Both the position numbers and the translations under genes were made by a program. Of a stretch of 35,551 nucleotides of DNA, positions 24,694 to 32,504 are shown one piece after another. The DNA lies in the NCBI GenBank assembly GCA_009768935.1, contig WESA01000032.1, positions 1 to 35,551 on the forward strand, given 5' to 3'. The stretch comes from Rectinema subterraneum. Its GTDB lineage: Bacteria; Spirochaetota; Spirochaetia; Treponematales; Rectinemataceae. Each line of letters opens with the position of its first letter. Within the stretch, counting starts at the first letter, position 1. Under the pieces are notes generated by a model. That model searched no databases. It saw nothing but the letters and a program-made list of their open reading frames with translations, and was not told the DNA's origin.

Positions 24694-24879
24694 ATGAAAG
24701 AATATCAAAAGGGAAGCCGGCCGGGAAGAGCACTGCGCAGGAGCAGGTATCGCGCATCCAAGGGGGCCCATGCGCGCGAGGGCTTTCTGTTGTCTATTCT
24801 CGGGCGCTTTGATATGCTTCCAGAGCGCGTATTTCATAGCGCTTATTTCTCTGAAAAGAGCCGATGGAGCACACTATGA
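24694..24879 (+). CDS. Possible small basic protein ahead of the GH13 gene
   Basis: The 61-codon frame starts with MKEYQKGSRPGRALRRSRY and is strongly basic in its first half. Its TGA overlaps the ATG of the GH13 gene at 24876 (ATGA). No ribosome-binding site or family resemblance is seen, so it may be spurious. Its start is only 1 bp from the divergent small ORF. Confidence 0.25.
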   Translation: MKEYQKGSRPGRALRRSRYRASKGAHAREGFLLSILGRFDMLPERVFHSAYFSEKSRWSTL

Positions 24880-26246
24880 TTTCCGAAACTGACGCGATCT
24901 ATCAGATCTATCTCAGAAATTTTACGAAGGAGGGCACATTCCGCGCCGCGATTCCTCAACTTGCGCACATCGCGAGCATGGGCTTTACCTGGGTGTACCT
25001 TACCCCGATTCATCCCATTGGCAAGGAAGCCCGCAAAGGCTTGCTCGGAAGTCCTTATGCGATATATGATTATAGAGCTATCAACCCGGAGCTCGGAACA
25101 CTGGTGGATTTCGAAGCATTTGTCGAGGCTGCCCACGCAAACGAACTCAAGGTGATGATCGATGTCGTCTACAACCACACCTCGCCGGATTCAGTCCTTG
25201 CCCGGGAGCACCCGGAGTGGTTCCTGAAAGGGCCGGATGGCAAGCCCGCCCGCAAGTGCGAGGACTGGAGCGATGTGGTTGATTTCGATTATTCTGCCTC
25301 GCCGCATTTGTGGGTCGAGCTCATTTCGACGCTCGCGATGTGGCGCGACAGGGGCGTGGATGGCTTCCGCTGCGATGTGGCATCGCTTGTGCCGGCAGAA
25401 TTCTGGAAACAGGCGCGCACACGGGTGAACCAATACGACCCCGGAGTGCGCAAGGAACTGCGCCCGCTCGTGTGGCTGGCCGAGAGTGTGCACCCGGCTT
25501 TTTTGCGCCGCATGAGGAGCGAAGGGTACGGGGCGTGGAGCGAGCCCGAACTGCATGCGGCGGCATTCGATCTTACCTACGACTACGACGGCTGGGAGCG
25601 CCTTGAAGTTAAAAAATTTAAAAAAAGGGGTCAGACCCCTATTTTTAAATATTTCGAATATCTCTATGCCCAGGAGACGCTGTACCCGAAAGGTGCGAAA
25701 AAGCTGCGCTTTCTCGAGAACCATGATCAGGAGCGGGCGGCATCGAGGTTTGGCAGGGGCGATATGCTGAAAGCATGGACGGTTCTGTACCAGTTTCTGC
25801 CGGGCGTGGCGCTTACCTACATGGGGCAGGAATTAGCGCTCGAACACCGGCCGAGCCTTTTTGAACGGGATCCCATTGAACCATCAGGCGGCGACCCGCA
25901 TTTTGAGCAATTTTTTGTATCGAGCTTGAAGGCGACAACTGAAGCAAAGCGCGACGCGCCTTTTTTCTCATGGTCCATTTTTGATGATGATGTCGTATTC
26001 TGCCTGCGAAGCACCGCGCCTGCGCGCGAAGCAACCCCAATCGAAGAGGCAATGGTCAAAAGCGGCAACTACTTGCTTATCGCGCGGGCAGGCGGGGGCG
26101 GGCGAGGGCAAACAAGCAGGGCGGCTCGCCTGCTTGCGCCGTTCGATATACACGGCACAGAGCTGCTTTCCGGAGAACCGGTAAACTATCCCCGCGGAAG
26201 CGACATACCGCCGTCGCCGGCTCTCCTTGTGAGGCTTGGGAATTAA
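24876..26246 (+). CDS. Alpha-amylase-family (GH13) glycoside hydrolase
   Basis: The 456-residue protein has all four GH13 regions: DVVYNHTS (95-102), GFRCDVAS with the nucleophile Asp167, LAESVHP with the acid/base Glu203, and FLENHDQER with Asp284. There is no signal peptide, so it acts in the cytoplasm on alpha-glucans or short maltodextrins. The opening (DAIYQIYLRNF) and short N-terminus fit small cytoplasmic amylase-like enzymes. The ATG at 24876 (GGAG 6 nt upstream) is favoured over 24864. Residues about 245-258 (KKFKKRGQTPIFK) are encoded by a REP-like palindrome with its AT-rich flanks, inside the barrel between regions III and IV. The C-terminal beta domain carries a Gly-rich insertion (ARAGGGGRGQTSRAAR). 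Confidence 0.92.
   Translation: MISETDAIYQIYLRNFTKEGTFRAAIPQLAHIASMGFTWVYLTPIHPIGKEARKGLLGSPYAIYDYRAINPELGTLVDFEAFVEAAHANELKVMIDVVYNHTSPDSVLAREHPEWFLKGPDGKPARKCEDWSDVVDFDYSASPHLWVELISTLAMWRDRGVDGFRCDVASLVPAEFWKQARTRVNQYDPGVRKELRPLVWLAESVHPAFLRRMRSEGYGAWSEPELHAAAFDLTYDYDGWERLEVKKFKKRGQTPIFKYFEYLYAQETLYPKGAKKLRFLENHDQERAASRFGRGDMLKAWTVLYQFLPGVALTYMGQELALEHRPSLFERDPIEPSGGDPHFEQFFVSSLKATTEAKRDAPFFSWSIFDDDVVFCLRSTAPAREATPIEEAMVKSGNYLLIARAGGGGRGQTSRAARLLAPFDIHGTELLSGEPVNYPRGSDIPPSPALLVRLGN
25612..25656 (+). repeat. REP-like palindrome, copy 4 (inside GH13 CDS)
   Basis: The core GGGGTCAGACCCC is at 25627-25639. Here the flanks also pair imperfectly (TTTAAAAA with TTTTTAAA), so the hairpin is about 45 nt long. 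It is preceded by AAGTTAAAAAA. It is read as Arg-Gly-Gln-Thr-Pro, a different frame from copies 1 and 5. Confidence 0.85.
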
Positions 26247-26260
26247 GCGTCGGGCGCAAC

Positions 26261-26330
26261 TTTGCCGGCGGCCGCTTCGCCGGGCGCGATTTTGCAAGCT
26301 ACATTTTGCCGGCAGCCGCTTCGTCGGGCG
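26261..26330. repeat. 26-bp imperfect direct repeat at the end of the HAD gene
   Basis: The copies at 26261-26286 and 26305-26330 agree at 24 of 26 bases, 44 bp apart. The second encodes the last residues (DEAAAGK) of the HAD phosphatase; the first lies just beyond its stop. The spacing is not a multiple of three, so the extra copy does not extend the protein. Confidence 0.7.
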
Positions 26331-27135
26331 TGTGCTCTATCGCTTCCGGAATTTCGAATATGCCCTCGAGGACGTGATCGGGCGCATACGCGTATTTCGG
26401 AAGGTCTTGCCTGGCAGTGACCCCCGTCAGCACAAGCACTGTTTCGATCTGTGACTCGATGCCGGCGATGATATCGGTATCCATCCGGTCGCCAATAATT
26501 ACTGTTTCTTCGCGGGTGGCGCCCAGCGTGCGGAGCGCATGGCGCATCATGAGGGGATTGGGCTTGCCCACAAAATACGCCTTGCGGCCGGTCGCAAGCT
26601 CGATCGGGGCGACCAAGGCCCCGCACGCAGGAACGAGGCCCCCTTCTCCCGGACCGGTGAGGTCGGGATTGGTGCCGATCAGCTTTGCGCCGCCTATCAC
26701 CAATCGCACCGCCTTTATAAGCGTATCCAGGTTGTAGCTGCTTGCTTCGCCCACCACCACATAGTCGGGGTTGATGTTATTCATGGTATAACCGACGCGG
26801 TACAGAGCATGGATGAGCCCTGGCTCGCCAATGACATAGGCCGAGCCATTCGGTTTCTGATTCGCAAGAAACGCTGCTGTAGCGAGCGCGCTCGAATAGA
26901 AATGCCCGGGGCCCACATCGATGCCAAGCCGTGCCATTTTCTGCGACAGCTCTTCAGGCGAACGCTCGCTTGAATTGGTCAGAAAAAGGAAGCGCTTTTT
27001 TTGCCGCCTGAGCCAGTCCACGAATTGGGCAGCCCCCGGCAAAAGCACATTGCCATGGTAAATGACACCATCCATATCGATGATAAAAGCTTGCTTTTTT
27101 CGGATATTTTTCAGTGTTTCTTCTGTTGCTTTCAT
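26299..27135 (-). CDS. HAD-IIA phosphatase (NagD/PNPase-like)
   Basis: The 278-residue protein has HAD motif I DMDGVIYHG, motif II FLTNSS, the IIA cap region, GKPNPLMMRHAL and IIGDRMDTDI (motif IV), the pattern of NagD, AraL and p-nitrophenylphosphatases. The cellular substrate is unknown. The ATG at 27135 has GGGGGA 9 nt upstream; a TTG at 27144 would overlap the ppk stop. It is the last gene of the ppx-ppk group, 5 bp after ppk, so it is likely cotranscribed with polyphosphate enzymes. Confidence 0.88.
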   Translation of the reverse strand: MKATEETLKNIRKKQAFIIDMDGVIYHGNVLLPGAAQFVDWLRRQKKRFLFLTNSSERSPEELSQKMARLGIDVGPGHFYSSALATAAFLANQKPNGSAYVIGEPGLIHALYRVGYTMNNINPDYVVVGEASSYNLDTLIKAVRLVIGGAKLIGTNPDLTGPGEGGLVPACGALVAPIELATGRKAYFVGKPNPLMMRHALRTLGATREETVIIGDRMDTDIIAGIESQIETVLVLTGVTARQDLPKYAYAPDHVLEGIFEIPEAIEHTPDEAAAGKM

Positions 27136-27140
27136 ACCGC

Positions 27141-29324
27141 TCAATCCCCCGGATTTTTGGAAGCCGGCGCTGCCGTTGCCGATTTCGATCGCCGCACTTG
27201 CAGTATTTCTTCTTTTTCCTCTCTGCTGTGCAGGGCCTTTTTTGCCAGTTTATACAAGCGTTCCTGAACACACAGTCGCGCCTCGCCCCCAGTCCCGGTC
27301 TGCGACAGGTCCTCCCACTCGCCAAGCTGGTCTTGGCGATAGGAATGCGTGTTATCCTTGAAATAGGCCATGAGGATATCCTTGCACCGGGCCCTGAGTT
27401 CTGCATCCAGCACCGGAAAGAGTAGCTCGATGCGCTTTTCCATGTTGCGGCTGAGCCAATCGGCGCTGGAAAGATAGAGCTCTTCGCTCCCGGCATTGCG
27501 GAAATAGAGCATTCGGCCATGTTCGAGATAGCGCCCAAGCACGGATCGCACTTCGATGTGTTCGGAAATGCCTGGCAAGCCAGGGATGAGCGTGCATACA
27601 CCTCGCACATTGAGCATGATTTGTACGCCCTTTGCTGACGCGTTGTAGAGCGCCTTGATGATATCCGGATCAGAGAGGGCATTGAGCTTTGCGATGATAA
27701 GGCCAGGCGACTCTGGTGTGGATTGCGACGCCTCCCTGTCAATCAAGGCGATTATGCGCTGCTTCAAATCGAAGGGAGCAACTGCGATGAATGACAACGA
27801 CTGGATGCTGGAGTATCCGGTAAGGATGTTGAAAAAGAGCGCGACATCGGTGCAGAGGCTCTCGTGGGCGGTAAATAGACAAAAATCTACATAACTGCGC
27901 GCGGTTTTTTCGTTGTAGTTGCCGGTGGAAAGATGAAGGTAGCGAGCGATGCTCCCGTCTTGCCGCCTGCGAATTACCAGTGCCGCTTTTGCATGTACTT
28001 TCAGCCGCGCCACTCCATAGGTGACAATGGCTCCCGCCTGCTCGAGTTCCGTTGCCCACGAAATGTTCTTTTCTTCGTCGAATCGGGCTTTCAATTCGAG
28101 GACTACCACGACCTGTTTTCCGCTTCTTGCGGCCTTTGCCAGCGCATGGACAATGGGAGAGCCCATGCCGCTTGTGCGGTACAGCGTGATTTTGATGCCG
28201 AGCACAGAAGGATCGTTCGCGGATTCTTCGATAAAGCGCTGAACGACATCGAAGGATTCATACGGCAGATTCACAAAGCGGTCATGTTCATCGATCCAAT
28301 CGAAGATGCTGCCTTTCTCGTCGAAACTGCGCACGGGCTTCCATTGAGAGAAAAAAAGCGAAGGTGCCGGCACTAACCCGTGCCCGCGATAAAACTCAGG
28401 ATCGCATAACGCAGTTGTTCTGCCAAGGTCGAGCAGCCAGTCCACATGGTACACATCGAGGGGGCCAAGCGCGAGGCTGCGCATCAATGCATCCACCAAA
28501 ATCTGGTCACTTCCCGTGTACACCATGCGCACCGGCGTGGAATTCTGTCTGCCGGTCAAAACCTCTTCCATTGCGGCTAAGAAATCGTCATCGCGGTCTT
28601 CGTCCACGCTGAAATCTGCATCCCGATTGACCTTGAAAATGAGTCCATGCTGCACTTTGAGGCCTGAAAACAGCTTGCTGCCAAATGCGAGCACAACATC
28701 TTCGAGCAACGCAATACGGAGCACATTGCCCTGAGGCTGGCCGGCTTCGGGCTCGGCCGCTATGGTCAGATCCTGAGGCAAAATGATAAATCGATCAATA
28801 TTTTTGGGCACCTGCACGATTGCGATCGACTGTTCCCCTTCGAGGCGGAATGCAACATGCACCTGAAGGCTGCCAGTGGAGGGAAAATAATCGGGCTCCA
28901 AGCGCAGCGGCGTCAGAAGCGGATAGACTTTTTCAGCAAAGAATCGCTCGAGATAGCGCCATTCACGAGAGCTCCATGCATCCTGCGAAAGCAGATGGAT
29001 GGCGTTGGCCGCCAAGCCAGGTAGCACTATTTCATGAAGATGTGCATAGAGCGTATCGTACTGCTGCTGCACTTTCTGATGGATGGCATCGAGAAGGTCG
29101 CGGGGGTGCATGCCAGCCCATTCTTCACTTGTCTGTTTGTTCAGCAAGGCTGATTTGACTGCCGCAACACGCACCATAAAGAATTCATCGAGATTGGATG
29201 CGAAAATCCGCATGAAATTCAGCTTTTCAAGGAGCGGAGTGGAGGGCTTAAGGCCTTCGGCGAGGACACGGGCATTGTAATCGAGCCAAGACAGTTCGCG
29301 GTTCAGCATCGGGAGCTTATTCAT
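27141..29324 (-). CDS. ppk: Polyphosphate kinase 1
   Basis: The 727-residue protein makes long-chain polyphosphate from ATP, reversibly. The N-terminal domain opens with LNRELSWLDYNARVL and MRIFASNLDEFFMVRV. The two catalytic histidines are His444 in RLKVHAKAALV (autophosphorylated) and His602 in YLEHGRMLYF. HLSTGNYNEKTA and YLSSADWLSRNMEKRIELLFPV are also characteristic. It is about 35 residues longer than the E. coli enzyme, with a Lys/Glu-rich tail. It lies 19 bp after ppx in the same direction. Confidence 0.97.
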   Translation of the reverse strand: MNKLPMLNRELSWLDYNARVLAEGLKPSTPLLEKLNFMRIFASNLDEFFMVRVAAVKSALLNKQTSEEWAGMHPRDLLDAIHQKVQQQYDTLYAHLHEIVLPGLAANAIHLLSQDAWSSREWRYLERFFAEKVYPLLTPLRLEPDYFPSTGSLQVHVAFRLEGEQSIAIVQVPKNIDRFIILPQDLTIAAEPEAGQPQGNVLRIALLEDVVLAFGSKLFSGLKVQHGLIFKVNRDADFSVDEDRDDDFLAAMEEVLTGRQNSTPVRMVYTGSDQILVDALMRSLALGPLDVYHVDWLLDLGRTTALCDPEFYRGHGLVPAPSLFFSQWKPVRSFDEKGSIFDWIDEHDRFVNLPYESFDVVQRFIEESANDPSVLGIKITLYRTSGMGSPIVHALAKAARSGKQVVVVLELKARFDEEKNISWATELEQAGAIVTYGVARLKVHAKAALVIRRRQDGSIARYLHLSTGNYNEKTARSYVDFCLFTAHESLCTDVALFFNILTGYSSIQSLSFIAVAPFDLKQRIIALIDREASQSTPESPGLIIAKLNALSDPDIIKALYNASAKGVQIMLNVRGVCTLIPGLPGISEHIEVRSVLGRYLEHGRMLYFRNAGSEELYLSSADWLSRNMEKRIELLFPVLDAELRARCKDILMAYFKDNTHSYRQDQLGEWEDLSQTGTGGEARLCVQERLYKLAKKALHSREEKEEILQVRRSKSATAAPASKNPGD

Positions 29325-29343
29325 TCCTTTTGTACCTCGAACA

Positions 29344-30921
29344 TCAGATCAGTACCGGCAAGAGGCCGAATACATCTTCGAACATATCGCCCTTCTCCGC
29401 AAGCGACAGTTTTTCGAGCGAAAAATCGAGTGACTGCGATGGCCGCATCAAAAAGCGATCTTCAGTGCGTTCGAACGAGAGTTCTCGAACCCTTCCGGAG
29501 TGGCTGCGGTCGAGCGCATCCGCTACCCGAAGGATTGCTGCGAGCTTCAATACAACAATCCGCGCCTCCCGCGGCAAGGCAATGTAGTTGACATGCGTGG
29601 CAAGCGGCGGACTCTTGCGGTGATAGCGCACCACATTCGATACGATATTGATGTCTTCCCGGTTGAGGCCGAAAATTTCCGAATTCGCGACGATGTATTC
29701 GCCATGCTTGTGGTGGCCGCTCGTCCGCAGATATGTTCCTATATCATGAAGAATTGCTGCAACTTCGAGCAGCATGCGCTCATGCTTCCCCAGCCCATGT
29801 TCTTTCTTGAGGGCATCAAACAGCTCAAGACTCAGGTTTTTGACATGGGTAGCATGGTCTTCATCGTAATGGAAGCGCTTTGCGAGCGATCGCGCGGAGG
29901 CAACGACCTGGCGCCGCAGTTCCTGCTCGATTTTCTGATCCATGCCCTGCACTTGCGCAAGAAGAATGCCCTCACGGATGGAAACATTCGGAACAATGAC
30001 GATATCCGCGCCTGTCTTTTCCAGGAACATCCGTTCGATGGTAAGGCCAGCCGCATACCCTTCAGCTTCGCTCCAGGAGAGGTGATATTGCGCCATGCAT
30101 TCCTGCAGGCTCATGCTGGCAACCGAATCTGCGAATTCGACAAATTGATTGCGGTCGAGCACCGCATAATGATCGAAATTTTTGCCCGAAAGACAATAGG
30201 CAGCAAAGCGCGCATCCGATCCGATCAGCACAAAGGTGCGCACAGAGTCCAGGGGCAAATCTTCGGCCAGCACATCACAGGCAGTTTTGATATTGCTTTC
30301 GAGGTACATTTCGATGAATTCGCGAGGCTGGCGGGCCGACTCGCGAATCTGCTCGTCCATGCGAAGCGTTCCGATGCTCAGGCTGTGGCTCGAAACCATC
30401 TGCCCTTTTTTGAGCAGCATGACTTCGGTCGTACCGCCGCCTACTTCGAGGATCATTGCATTCGCTCTGGAAAGAAAGGAACGCTCATCCTGGAGCGCTT
30501 TCTGCACTGCGAGGTACATGAGGTGGTTTTCTTCGATATCTTCGACAATGCGGACATGGAATCCTGTCTGCAAGTTGACGCGGTCGATGAATGTGTCTCT
30601 GTTTGCTGCTTCGCGCAGCGCGCTGGTGCCTATTACTTGTATGTCGTCCGGCTTGAGCCCATATCCTTGCAATAGTTCGCTGAAAGAGCCGAGGATCGCA
30701 ATTGTCTCGCGCAGCCCGTCACGCGATATGCTTCCCATGGTAAAGACATCGCGGCCAAGCCGGGATTGCTTCGAAGCTCTGTCCAGAATGCGCAAGCTGC
30801 CCTTTGCGTCGAGCTCTGCGACGATGAGCCGTATGCCGGTTGAGCCGATTTCTATTGCAGCGTGGAGCCGGGGAGTCTGGGTGCTTGCCCGGGCAGTCTT
30901 GTCTGGCTGTGTATCTGACAT
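29344..30921 (-). CDS. ppx: Ppx/GppA exopolyphosphatase with C-terminal HD domain
   Basis: The 525-residue protein has the sugar-kinase-like fold of Ppx/GppA: AAIEIGSTGIRLIVAE (21-36), VIGTSALREAAN (96-107) and ILEVGGGTTEV (157-167), the phosphate-binding loops. The C-terminal third has an HD motif, AAILHDIGTYL (His392-Asp393), as in the long GppA/Ppx forms. It degrades polyphosphate, or pppGpp in GppA-type enzymes; the ppk neighbour favours polyphosphate. No ribosome-binding site precedes the ATG. TGCTATACT, an extended -10 element, ends exactly 6 nt before it, which would place the transcript start on the start codon. Confidence 0.93.
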   Translation of the reverse strand: MSDTQPDKTARASTQTPRLHAAIEIGSTGIRLIVAELDAKGSLRILDRASKQSRLGRDVFTMGSISRDGLRETIAILGSFSELLQGYGLKPDDIQVIGTSALREAANRDTFIDRVNLQTGFHVRIVEDIEENHLMYLAVQKALQDERSFLSRANAMILEVGGGTTEVMLLKKGQMVSSHSLSIGTLRMDEQIRESARQPREFIEMYLESNIKTACDVLAEDLPLDSVRTFVLIGSDARFAAYCLSGKNFDHYAVLDRNQFVEFADSVASMSLQECMAQYHLSWSEAEGYAAGLTIERMFLEKTGADIVIVPNVSIREGILLAQVQGMDQKIEQELRRQVVASARSLAKRFHYDEDHATHVKNLSLELFDALKKEHGLGKHERMLLEVAAILHDIGTYLRTSGHHKHGEYIVANSEIFGLNREDINIVSNVVRYHRKSPPLATHVNYIALPREARIVVLKLAAILRVADALDRSHSGRVRELSFERTEDRFLMRPSQSLDFSLEKLSLAEKGDMFEDVFGLLPVLI

Positions 30922-30927
30922 AATCTA

Positions 30928-30936
30928 AGTATAGCA
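30928..30936 (-). promoter_or_regulatory. Extended -10 element of ppx, 6 nt before the start codon
   Basis: On the minus strand TGC-TATACT is followed by TAGATT and the ATG. The -35 region (TTTTCT) is weak, as is usual for extended -10 promoters. The implied start of transcription coincides with the ATG. Confidence 0.55.
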
Positions 30937-30982
30937 CTCAATAACTAGCCAGAAAAAGGTTCGCAATGTACACTTGATAAAT

Positions 30983-32503
30983 ATGAGCTTGAATTCGAAC
31001 GAAAACATGCATGCAGCACGGTTTTTGCTCATTGGGCTGGTGCTTGCATTAGTGTTCTCAACCTTGGGTATTGGATGCGCTAGACTGGAAGGTTGGGGAG
31101 TGGTCATCTGGTCGGTCAAAGGCACAACCGCCAAGGCCGGGGCTGTAGTGCCAGTATATCTCAAATCGAACATCAGCAAGACCTATGTTATCGGACTGCC
31201 GGACGACAGCAAGGCTAAGATTGAAGTTCCCCTGTCGACGCTCGAATTCTTTTCGTCAAAAAATGCGGCGGAAAAGCGCGCAAAAGAATTTGCGCCTTTT
31301 GCATCGCTCTATCTTTCCGCGGGCCGCGATGGCCTTCCTGTCCGCGAAAAACCAAGCGTAAGCACGCGGCGTGTCTATCGCCTGCGACTTGGTGAATCGG
31401 TCAAAGTGCTGAGCAGGGTCGACGGCGAAGCAGTGTTCACCGGCGGAAGGGCACTCCCGGGTGAGTGGTACTTTGTACAAGCAACGGACGGCACGCGCGG
31501 ATATGTCTTCAGCAACACAATGGTTCTCTACGAAGAAAAAGAAAACGCCGCCGCTCCTGTGATAGGAACGTCGCCCGCTCCGAGCGCGGCCTTGCTCGAC
31601 ATGATCTATGCACAGCCATGGCGGCCGGCATATTACCAGCTCATGCTCGATGACGATGCAGTGGATCCCGATCTCTTTGCGCTTCAGTATGGCCTTTTTG
31701 CCGATGCCAAGAATTCGCAGGTGCGGATCGAATTGCCTGGATATTCAAGCGTGTTCCGCTTTTCGTCTGTGAGCCAGGGTGGGGATTGGCTGATATTCGA
31801 AGGTTCGAAGCTCCGCGTGAGATTCGAAAATGAATCCACGATTGTTGCGGACTGGAGCGGTACAGACTCTGTGCTGCCTGATGAAGGCTGGGGATCAAAT
31901 GCTCAGTCTGCTCGATTCATCAAGCTCGACACGTCGATTCCTGTCGTGCTCTCGGGAGAAAACTCCCGGCGCGATTCCGAATTGAAAGCGTTCTTCCAGC
32001 GCAGCGCGATGGCGCAGTCGAACGCGACCTCGGCCTCGACCTCAACCTCGACAATCACCTTCCTTTCGGATCTTGCGGGCATCTTGAGCATTGATGCAAG
32101 AGGTACGTTCGAATGGAGCCATACTGATCAATTGCCGGCTGGTTTTGCGCCGGAAATCCTTGCTGGTTCGGCCGGCGCGGCTATACCAGGCGCCCCGGCA
32201 ACCGGAGCACCGACAACAGCCGGCCCGGCCTCCAATGCCCCGGCCTCCAGCGCCGCAACCGCCAGCGTCCCGATCAAAGGCAAAATCCGTTTCGGCCTGC
32301 ACCTTGGCACTTCGCTTTCTTCCGCGTGGATGGGAGGATTTTCCCTGCTGGTCGGCGACAAGCCGGACAGGGAAGATTATGTCTATCGCTTCGAGAATGG
32401 CCAGCTCGTCATCGCCAAAGCCAGCCCAGTCACGCTTCGGGGAACGACCGAAAGCCTCGACTCCAGATTTTCTTTTGTAAATTATTATCTTGTGGTGAAA
32501 TAG
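30983..32503 (+). CDS. SH3-domain lipoprotein, function unknown
   Basis: The 506-residue protein has a signal peptide ending in a lipobox (STLGIGC). Residues about 110-175 form a bacterial SH3-like domain (LYLSAGRDGLPVREKPSVSTRRVYRLRLGE and EWYFVQATDGTRGYVFSNT). The rest is beta-rich, with a Thr/Ser run (SASTSTSTIT) and an Ala/Pro/Gly linker (about 395-430). Such lipoproteins are common in treponemes and are probably periplasmic or surface exposed; no activity can be assigned. Starts at 30983, 30974 (TTG) or 31007 are all possible. None has a ribosome-binding site, and TACACT lies 8 nt before 30983. It is divergent from ppx. Confidence 0.8.
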   Translation: MSLNSNENMHAARFLLIGLVLALVFSTLGIGCARLEGWGVVIWSVKGTTAKAGAVVPVYLKSNISKTYVIGLPDDSKAKIEVPLSTLEFFSSKNAAEKRAKEFAPFASLYLSAGRDGLPVREKPSVSTRRVYRLRLGESVKVLSRVDGEAVFTGGRALPGEWYFVQATDGTRGYVFSNTMVLYEEKENAAAPVIGTSPAPSAALLDMIYAQPWRPAYYQLMLDDDAVDPDLFALQYGLFADAKNSQVRIELPGYSSVFRFSSVSQGGDWLIFEGSKLRVRFENESTIVADWSGTDSVLPDEGWGSNAQSARFIKLDTSIPVVLSGENSRRDSELKAFFQRSAMAQSNATSASTSTSTITFLSDLAGILSIDARGTFEWSHTDQLPAGFAPEILAGSAGAAIPGAPATGAPTTAGPASNAPASSAATASVPIKGKIRFGLHLGTSLSSAWMGGFSLLVGDKPDREDYVYRFENGQLVIAKASPVTLRGTTESLDSRFSFVNYYLVVK

Positions 32504-32504
32504 G

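Noticed and set aside
29500..30675. A 391-codon open frame antisense to ppx
   Set aside because: It lies wholly opposite a gene with clear Ppx/HD motifs and shows no family features. Long antisense frames are common in DNA of this base composition.
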